Below are positions 1 to 5,262 of a stretch of DNA of 7,829 bases, in pieces. Both the position numbers and the translations under genes were made by a program. Origin of the DNA: Pseudomonadota bacterium (GTDB lineage: Bacteria > Desulfobacterota > Desulfovibrionia > Desulfovibrionales > Desulfovibrionaceae); NCBI GenBank assembly GCA_023433925.1, contig JAEYTO010000074.1, positions 1 through 7,829 on the forward strand, in the 5' to 3' direction. Under the pieces are notes generated by a model that was not told where the DNA came from, did no database searches, and saw nothing but the letters and a program-made list of their open reading frames with translations. How positions within the stretch are numbered: position 1 is the first letter of the stretch; each line of letters begins with the position of its first letter.

Positions 1-59
<59 letters not shown>

Positions 60-72
60 ATTCGTTTTGCTT

Positions 73-805
<733 letters not shown>

Positions 806-813
<8 letters not shown>

Positions 814-1582
814 AGGAGAGCCTCCGTTCCATATAGGCCACGCCGCGCGAGAGAAGCAGGGTGATGAGGAGGTAGATGAGCGCGATCATGGTGTAGGTCT
901 CGAAATAGTAGAACGTCTCGCTGGCGAACTCGCGGCCCCGGCGGAGCATGTCGGCCACGGCGAGGATGGACACGAGCGAGGTGTCCTTGAGGAGCATGAT
1001 GAACTCGTTGCCCACGGGCGGCAGGATGGTTCGCCAAGCCTGGGGCAGGATGACCAGGAACATGGTCTGGCGCTTGGTGAAGCCCAGGGAGCGCGCGGCC
1101 TCGGTCTGGCCCTTGTCGATGGACTGGATGCCGGCGCGGAATATCTCGCCCATGTACGCGCCGTAGCAGATGCTCATGGCCAGGATGGCCGCGAGCATGT
1201 CCGGCACCTGCAGGTAGCGGCCGAGCGCGTAGTAGACGTAGAAGAGCTGCACGAGCAGCGGAATGCCGCGCACGACCTCCACGTAGGTCGAGGCCACCAG
1301 GTTGACGGCCTTGTTGGTCGACACGCGGCCCAGGCCCGTGAGCAGGCCCAGCAGCAGGGCGAGGAAGATGGAGGCGATCGTGACCTGGAAGGTGATGAGG
1401 ATGCCGTCCGGGAGGAACTTGAGGATGCGCCAGTACGGGTCGGGCCGGGAGTAGAGCAGGTAGAGGATGCAGGCGATGGCTCCGGCGAAAGAGATGACCC
1501 AGGCGTTGAGCAATCCTCGGTAGCCCTGCCGCTTGATGGCCGAGCCCTCGGTGATCTCGAATTGCATTCTGTCTTCGGGCAT
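806..1582 (-). CDS. Polar amino acid ABC transporter, inner-membrane permease (HisM/GlnP type)
   Basis: This is a membrane subunit of 258 residues that forms the translocation channel, probably as a homodimer because only one permease is present. It has an extra hydrophobic segment near the N-terminus (about 25-44), then the core transmembrane segments. The family block RGIPLLVQLFY lies at 105-115. The EAA loop that docks on the ATPase is EAARSLGF followed by the ILP of 178-180 (161-180). The C-terminal helices end in the positively charged tail ERRLSYD. The chosen ATG at 1582-1580 has no good Shine-Dalgarno sequence; a second in-frame ATG lies five codons downstream and is also weakly served. 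There is no alternative start just upstream. Translation may therefore be inefficient or depend on coupling through the hairpin region behind the binding-protein gene. Substrate is inferred only at the level of polar amino acids. Confidence 0.95.
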
Positions 1583-1609
1583 GGCTTGGCGTGGTGTTTT
1601 AGGGTGGAC

Positions 1610-1648
1610 AAAAAGGGCCGGGACCTCGGAATACCGCGGTCCCGGCCC
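1610..1648 (-). terminator. Intercistronic hairpin with T-tract after the binding-protein gene
   Basis: An 11-bp perfect stem is formed by GGGCCGGGACC (1615-1625) and GGTCCCGGCCC (1638-1648). An inner 3-bp CGG/CCG stem closes an AATA loop. Reading on the minus strand, the stem is followed at once by TTTTT (1614-1610), the layout of a rho-independent terminator. It lies 37 bases after the binding-protein stop and 27 bases before the permease start. It probably causes partial termination or protects the 3' end of the binding-protein message, giving more binding protein than permease and ATPase. That effect is inferred; the structure is seen directly. Confidence 0.8.
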
Positions 1649-1685
1649 GTGAAGTCAGTTCAGCACGTGGTCGTACCCAATGGCC

Positions 1686-2435
1686 CTACTTGCGGCCGAG
1701 CCACTTCTTGACCAGGGCGTCGTAGGTGCCGTCGGCCTTGACCTTGGCCAGGCCCTGGTTGACCAGCTTGGCGTTCTCCTCGCCCTTCTTGTTCTTGGGG
1801 AAGGCGAAGCCGTAGAACTCGGGGGTCGTATTGGGAATGATGAAGCCGATCTCGAGCTTCGCGGCGTACTCGGCCTGGAGGAGCGCGTAGTTGGCGGCCA
1901 CGGGATCGTCGCAGGACACGGCCTGGATGCGGCCGCTGAAGAGGTCCTCGATGGCCAGGCCCACCTCGTCGTAGGTCTTGGCGGTCACGCCCGGAAGGCT
2001 CTTGACGGCGAAGTAGCCGGTGGTGCCGATCTGGGCGCCCACGGTCTTGCCCTTGAGATCCTCGACACTCTTGAGGCCCGAGCCCTTATGCACGACCACG
2101 GCCTGCTTGACCTCGAAGTAGGGGTCGGAGAAGAGCATCTGGTTCTTGCGCTCGTCGGTGATGGACACGGAGGAGCTCACGGCGTCGTACTTGCCGGCGA
2201 TGAGGCCGGCGAAGATGCCGTCCCAGGCGGTGTTCTTGACGACGGGCGTGAAGCCGGCGGCCTTGCCGATGGCCACGAGCAGCTCGGGCGCGAAGCCGAC
2301 GATCTGCTTGTTGGCGTCGAGCATCTCCATGGGCGGCCAGGTGGCGTCGGCGGCAAAGACGATCTCCTTGGCCGAGGCCATGGAGGGCACGGCCAGAACG
2401 ACGAGCAACAGGAACGAGATGACTTTCTTTAGCAT
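1686..2435 (-). CDS. Periplasmic polar amino acid-binding protein (SBP_bac_3 family)
   Basis: This is the extracytoplasmic solute receptor of the transporter, 249 residues and typical for family 3 binding proteins. A signal peptide (KK, hydrophobic core about 5-18, then ASA) predicts cleavage after residue 22. There is no lipobox cysteine, so the mature protein is soluble in the periplasm of a Gram-negative cell. Family landmarks are an aromatic at the ligand site in ATWPPME (31-37), WDGIFAGLIAGKYDAV (71-86), TDERKNQMLFSDPYF with Arg96 in the place of the alpha-carboxylate-binding arginine (93-107), VGAQIGTTGYF (132-142), and Asp176/Asp177 where the alpha-amino group is bound in HisJ-like proteins. 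The start has an excellent AGGAGGA (2447-2441) 5 bases before the ATG. It is first in the operon. The ligand is unknown; an amino acid is likely, but its identity is not visible. Confidence 0.95.
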   Translation of the reverse strand: MLKKVISFLLLVVLAVPSMASAKEIVFAADATWPPMEMLDANKQIVGFAPELLVAIGKAAGFTPVVKNTAWDGIFAGLIAGKYDAVSSSVSITDERKNQMLFSDPYFEVKQAVVVHKGSGLKSVEDLKGKTVGAQIGTTGYFAVKSLPGVTAKTYDEVGLAIEDLFSGRIQAVSCDDPVAANYALLQAEYAAKLEIGFIIPNTTPEFYGFAFPKNKKGEENAKLVNQGLAKVKADGTYDALVKKWLGRK

Positions 2436-2472
2436 GTATATCCTCCTGGAAGGTAAAGGTGCGGCCTACAAT

Positions 2473-2532
2473 AAACGTTTCCGCCGCTGCGGCGCAGGCG
2501 AAGAATCCGTGGCACCAGGGCGGAAACGGTTT
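2473..2532. repeat. Paired AAACG(G)TTT palindromes forming a larger inverted repeat
   Basis: AAACGTTTCCGCC (2473-2485) and GGCGGAAACGGTTT (2519-2532) are inverted copies, with 13 pairs and one bulged G, separated by 33 bases. Each outer end is also a palindrome by itself: AAACGTTT (2473-2480) and GAAACGGTTTC (2523-2533). The palindrome centres are about 51.5 bp apart, close to five helical turns. The right copy overlaps the candidate -10 and start site. This could be a double operator (the central CG with A/T flanks resembles LacI-family sites) or a leader RNA stem-loop. The symmetry is seen; the function is inferred. Confidence 0.5.
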
Positions 2533-2561
2533 CACATAGCCTTCGCGGGCCTGCTTGACAA
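2533..2561 (-). promoter_or_regulatory. Candidate sigma-70 promoter of the transporter operon
   Basis: On the minus strand, TTGTCA (2561-2556, five of six matches to the -35 consensus) is followed after exactly 17 bases by TATGTG (2538-2533, three of six at -10). Transcription would start near 2526, inside the right arm of the inverted repeat, leaving a leader of about 90 bases. The -10 is weak, so this is a candidate only; weak boxes could mean the promoter needs an activator. Confidence 0.35.
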
Positions 2562-2612
2562 GTGCTTTGATTTCCATGCGGCTCGGGTCCGGCGCCGCGC
2601 GGCGTCGGGACA

Positions 2613-2641
2613 TTGGCAGTGGCGAGCCGAGGGGATATGCG
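2613..2641 (+). promoter_or_regulatory. Candidate promoter for the RdgC-like pair
   Basis: TTGGCA (2613-2618, five of six at -35) is followed after 17 bases by TATGCG (2636-2641, three of six at -10). Transcription would begin near 2648, about 35 bases before the Shine-Dalgarno sequence. It has the same quality and weakness as the divergent promoter on the other strand. It is the best match in the 5' region but not strong evidence. Confidence 0.3.
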
Positions 2642-2694
2642 CTATGGCCATGCCTGCCTTCCGACGCCCACATCCGTAAACCAGGAGGAGCGCC

Positions 2695-3312
2695 TTGCCC
2701 TTCTTCTCATCGAGCGTGAGCCTCACGCGCTACCGCATCATGGACGAGGTGAGCGACCAGCTCCTGCGCGAGGCCCCCGAGCGGCTGGTCAAGCACGCCT
2801 TCCAGGATATCGACCACACGGCCGACGAACGCTCCTTCGGCTGGGTCTGCGCCGATGACTACCTGGATTGCAGGTGGCAGGCCTCACCGCCCGAGAAAGG
2901 CCATTTCTTCGTTTTCTCGCTGCGCCTGGACACGAGGCGGGTGCAGCCTTCGGTGTTCAAGAAGCACGTGCTGCTGGCCGAGCGGGCCTTCCTGGAGTCC
3001 ATCACCGACCCGGAAAAGCGCTTCATGTCCAAGGACCGCAAGCGTGAGATCCGTGAGCAGGTCATGCTCAAGCTGCGCGCCAGGGCCATGCCCGTGCCGG
3101 CCGTGTTCGAGGCGGCCTGGGACCTCCGCACGCACACGGTCTACCTGGCCTCGACCAACTCCAAGGTACGCAGCCTGTTCGAGGACCTGTTCACGCTGAC
3201 CTTCGAGCTGGCCCTGGAGCCGCTGACGCCCTTCTTCCTGGCCGCGCGCATGCTCGGCGAGGAGGCCCTGCCGAGGCTCGAATCCCTCGAACCCACCGAT
3301 TTCCCAGGCTAG
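2695..3312 (+). CDS. rdgC: RdgC-like protein, N-terminal part (recombination-associated family)
   Basis: This 205-residue protein matches the first half of RdgC as I remember it. It has a short beta-rich start (SLTRYRI), FGWV (48-51), the block LRLDTRRVQPSVFKKHV (76-92), and a basic helix MSKDRKREIREQVMLKLRARAMP (111-133). AAWDLRTHTVYLASTNSKVRSLFEDLF (140-166) and LEPLTPFFLA (175-184) follow. The E. coli protein is about 303 residues, binds double-stranded DNA as a ring dimer and restrains RecA loading. The present gene stops where the family normally continues, and the missing part seems to be the next gene. The start is TTG at 2695, chosen because AGGAGG (2683-2688) lies 6 bases upstream and no better ATG exists before residue 16. 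There is no signal peptide, so it should be cytoplasmic. The family call is moderately sure; activity is inferred. Confidence 0.65.
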   Translation: MPFFSSSVSLTRYRIMDEVSDQLLREAPERLVKHAFQDIDHTADERSFGWVCADDYLDCRWQASPPEKGHFFVFSLRLDTRRVQPSVFKKHVLLAERAFLESITDPEKRFMSKDRKREIREQVMLKLRARAMPVPAVFEAAWDLRTHTVYLASTNSKVRSLFEDLFTLTFELALEPLTPFFLAARMLGEEALPRLESLEPTDFPG

Positions 3313-3321
3313 GAGGCCGCC

Positions 3322-3855
3322 ATGTCCGAAGGGCTCTATCTTTCCGAGCGCGAGAGCGCCATTCTCGGCCAGGAGTTCCTGACTTGGCTGTGGTTCAAGA
3401 GCGAGCAGGAGGGCGGCCGCTTCAAGCTGCAAGGCGGCGAATGGTTCGAGGTCCACATGGAGCAGCGCGTATCCGTGGAGGGCGGCAGCGGCGAGGGCAA
3501 GGAGGTGGCCACCGTGGCCGGCCCTTTCGCCGAGCTGCGCGAGGCGCGCCTCGGCCTGACCACGGGCAAGAAGGTCAACCGCGCCCAACTCCGCCTGGCC
3601 CAGGATGGCGAGGAATGGACGGTGCAGCTCAAGGCCGAGGACTTCGCCTACAACTCCCTGCGCACGCCCAAGGTGGACACGCGCCGGGAGCAGGGCGAGG
3701 ACCCGGACGGCGCGTGGCTGGAAAAGCTCTATCTCCTGGAGAAATCCATAGGTTTCCTGGACGAGCTGTATCGCCAGTTCCTGGCCGTCAGGCTCTCTTC
3801 GCTCAAGTGGCCCGAGGAGCTGGCCACCTTCAGGCGCTGGCTGAAGGAGCGATAG
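3322..3855 (+). CDS. Small protein resembling the C-terminal part of RdgC
   Basis: This is a soluble 177-residue protein. Its order of elements fits the second half of RdgC: ILGQEFLTWLWFKSE (14-28), a strand-rich centre with FEVHMEQRVSVEGG (42-55), EARLGLTTGKKVNRAQLRL (74-92), WTVQLKAEDF then LRTPKV (99-118). A charged linker follows, then a C-terminal helix region LDELYRQFLAVRLSSLKW (146-163). The ATG is preceded by AGGAGG (3311-3316) with a 5-base spacer, and those bases include the TAG stop of the upstream gene, so the two are almost certainly co-translated. The upstream stop and this start are in the same reading frame, 9 bases apart. I infer that the two products assemble into one RdgC-like unit. 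Existence as a gene is well supported by the ribosome site and composition; the RdgC relation is less certain. Confidence 0.55.
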   Translation: MSEGLYLSERESAILGQEFLTWLWFKSEQEGGRFKLQGGEWFEVHMEQRVSVEGGSGEGKEVATVAGPFAELREARLGLTTGKKVNRAQLRLAQDGEEWTVQLKAEDFAYNSLRTPKVDTRREQGEDPDGAWLEKLYLLEKSIGFLDELYRQFLAVRLSSLKWPEELATFRRWLKER

Positions 3856-3887
3856 ACCGGCTGCTGCCCGGCCGGATCACGGTGATT

Positions 3888-3906
3888 GGGGCCTGGCTCA
3901 GGCCCC
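3888..3906. terminator. Hairpin between the convergent RdgC-like and REC-HPt genes
   Basis: GGGGCCTG (3888-3895) and CAGGCCCC (3899-3906) form a perfect 8-bp stem with a GCT loop. It sits in the only gap between two convergent genes and overlaps the TGA stop (3900-3898) of the minus-strand gene. Neither strand carries a T-tract after it, so it is not a classical intrinsic terminator. It may still act as a bidirectional transcript end or RNA stabiliser. Confidence 0.35.
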
Positions 3907-4722
3907 TCGGCCAAGATAGGCCCGCGCGGCGGCCACGACCATGACCAGTTCGCGCTCCACCTTATCGAGCGCTTGGCGGACCGCTTCGAGGTCGCGCTGC
4001 TGGGCGGCCCTCTCCAGGACCAGGGCGGCCACGCGCAACCGCTCCGCGCGGAGCATGCCCGCTGAATTGGCCATGGAATGGCCGGCGAACCTGATCTTGT
4101 CGCTGTCGCGGGCGGCCAGGGCCGCCGAGGTTTCGTCCTGGAAGGCCCCGGCCTGCTCCACGAAGATGGCCAGAATGCGCCGGAAGATGCCGGCCTCGCC
4201 GTTGCACAGCCAATCGCCGGCTGCCTCCAGGTCCACGGCCGGCGATGCGGGAGCCATCTGACTGGTCGCGGTCTCCAGGGCCTGGAGCACGTCGCTGCGG
4301 CGCAGGGGCTTGCCGATGAAGACGTCGAAGCCGGCGGTGCTCATGCGCGCCCGCAAGCCGCGCTCGGTCTGGGCGGAAACGGCGACCACGGGCATGCACG
4401 GGTCGGCCCTGGCGATGAATCCGTCGCGGATGCTGCGCAGCACCTCTTCGCCGCCGAGCGCCGGCATGCGCAGGTCCAGGAAAGCCAAATCGAAATCGAT
4501 CATGCCCAGGAGCTTGACCGCCTCCATGCCGTTGATCGCGGCTTCGGGCCTGTGGCCCAGATCGGCCAGGATTTGCAGCAGGTAGGCCCGATGCACGGGA
4601 TTGTCCTCTGCCACGAGGACGCGCAGGCCCGGGGTGCGGCCCGCCAGCCGCCGCTCGCGGCCGGCCGGCGGTGCGTCCAGGTTCGTGGCCTGGCGGCCGC
4701 AGGGCGCCGGTAATGCTGCCAT
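3898..4722 (-). CDS. Receiver plus histidine-phosphotransfer (REC-HPt) signalling protein
   Basis: This is a 274-residue cytoplasmic phosphorelay protein. After a basic, probably disordered lead (1-32), a receiver domain covers about 33-152: acidic pair Glu39-Asp40, phospho-acceptor Asp83 in FLDLRMP, switch Ser116 in VAVSAQ, and conserved Lys138 in IGKP. A helical HPt domain follows at about 164-270 with candidate phospho-histidine His215 in GHSMANSAGML. The usual HPt pattern after His is xxKG; here it reads SMAN, so the conserved lysine and glycine are replaced. There is no DNA-binding, kinase or GGDEF domain, so it likely relays phosphate between partners encoded elsewhere. The start is the ATG at 4722-4720 because GGAGG (4732-4728) lies 5 bases upstream. 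An in-frame extension to 5031 exists but is arginine-rich, lacks a ribosome site and looks non-coding. The gene stands alone, and I see no clear promoter in front of it. Confidence 0.85.
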   Translation of the reverse strand: MAALPAPCGRQATNLDAPPAGRERRLAGRTPGLRVLVAEDNPVHRAYLLQILADLGHRPEAAINGMEAVKLLGMIDFDLAFLDLRMPALGGEEVLRSIRDGFIARADPCMPVVAVSAQTERGLRARMSTAGFDVFIGKPLRRSDVLQALETATSQMAPASPAVDLEAAGDWLCNGEAGIFRRILAIFVEQAGAFQDETSAALAARDSDKIRFAGHSMANSAGMLRAERLRVAALVLERAAQQRDLEAVRQALDKVERELVMVVAAARAYLGRGA

Positions 4723-4763
4723 GAATGCCTCCCTCCCCAATTTTCTCGTTCGGGCGCAAGCTC

Positions 4764-4780
4764 TCCGCGATGAGCGCGGA
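4764..4780. repeat. Short inverted repeat in the REC-HPt leader
   Basis: TCCGCG (4764-4769) and CGCGGA (4775-4780) flank a 5-base loop, giving a 6-bp hairpin about 45 bases upstream of the REC-HPt start codon. In GC-rich DNA such a stem can arise by chance. It could shape the 5' leader of that message. Confidence 0.3.
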
Positions 4781-4864
4781 TTTCCGGGTTGTTCTCTACC
4801 AGAAGTCCGGGGCCTTGGGAACAGGCAGGCCAACATTCCACGCAATCTTTTCCACTCGGGATGC

Positions 4865-4890
4865 GGCCGTTCACGGCGACTGGAACGGCC
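4865..4890. repeat. 8-bp inverted repeat with 10-base spacer
   Basis: GGCCGTTC (4865-4872) and GAACGGCC (4883-4890) are perfect inverted copies. The 18-bp centre spacing between arms suits either a hairpin or a dimeric regulator site. It lies about 150 bases upstream of the REC-HPt gene, in the region where its promoter should be. There is no T-tract on either side, so it is not a terminator. Confidence 0.4.
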
Positions 4891-5055
4891 AACCCCGCGC
4901 AATACCCATGGGCGGCGCATTGCCAGCGGCACGCCGTGGCGGTTGCGTGAAAAGCGCGCGGCAATTCCGCATTGCCGACATGCAGGGCCTGCTAGAGCCT
5001 CTCCATGGCGTCCATGAGGCGCGCGAGGCACCCCTGAAAGCCGCTTACGGCCCCG

Positions 5056-5069
5056 GCCGGCGCGCCGGC
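5056..5069. repeat. 14-bp perfect palindrome
   Basis: GCCGGCGCGCCGGC is a perfect 14-base palindrome in the gene-free stretch. It consists only of G and C, which makes chance occurrence easier. It could be a protein-binding site or a cruciform-prone spot; no function is indicated. Confidence 0.35.
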
Positions 5070-5222
5070 GTCCTTGCCTGGCGCGAGATCCTCCGGCAGG
5101 GCTGCGGCATGGCTTTTGTCAGGGATGCTGGGCAGGCTGAATCCGGGTTTGCAAACAAAGCCGCACGCAAATGAACCGCGGGTTTCAAGGGCCGCCCCGC
5201 CAGGAGTGAGCCTCGGTGGGGT

Positions 5223-5246
5223 CCGGGAAGGGCGAAACCCTTCCGG
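5223..5246 (-). terminator. Hairpin downstream of the YbbP-like gene
   Basis: GGAAGGG (5226-5232) and CCCTTCC (5238-5244) form a 7-bp stem with a CGAAA loop on the plus strand; two further C-G pairs form across one bulged base. On the minus strand it starts 16 bases after the stop of the large permease gene, where a terminator is expected. No T-tract follows, so it is either a non-canonical terminator or a 3'-end stabiliser. Confidence 0.4.
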
Positions 5247-5262
5247 TCAAATGGAATGCGCC

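Larger units (their letters stand above)
4723..5262. other. 540-bp stretch without a convincing gene
   Basis: This region separates the REC-HPt start from the end of the YbbP-like gene. Open frames exist on both strands, but none has a ribosome site, recognisable protein or codon pattern like the neighbours. It holds several inverted repeats, listed separately, and must carry the REC-HPt promoter. I could not pick a sigma-70 or sigma-54 match there with confidence. It could hide a small RNA or be a decayed gene. Confidence 0.5.

Noticed and set aside
2473..2532. Intrinsic terminator reading of the large inverted repeat
   Set aside because: No T-tract follows on either strand, and the location is just downstream of a candidate start site rather than after a gene.
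2555..2560. Perfect TTGACA on the plus strand as a -35 box for the RdgC-like pair
   Set aside because: No acceptable -10 lies 15 to 19 bases downstream. The bases largely coincide with the minus-strand TTGTCA, which has a better placed partner.
2086..2673. 195-codon minus-strand open frame covering the transporter leader and part of the binding-protein gene
   Set aside because: Most of it is a shifted frame of the well supported binding-protein gene. Its upstream piece looks faintly protein-like but would overlap the candidate promoter and has no supporting family.
4723..5031. N-terminal extension of the REC-HPt gene by 103 codons
   Set aside because: The extension is rich in Arg, Pro and Cys with no domain and no ribosome site. 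The ATG at 4722 has a well placed GGAGG.
4725..5174. 149-codon plus-strand open frame in the gene-free stretch
   Set aside because: No Shine-Dalgarno before its ATG, no recognisable motif, and third codon positions less GC-biased than in the true neighbours. It begins 3 bases from the REC-HPt start, where that gene's ribosome site must lie.
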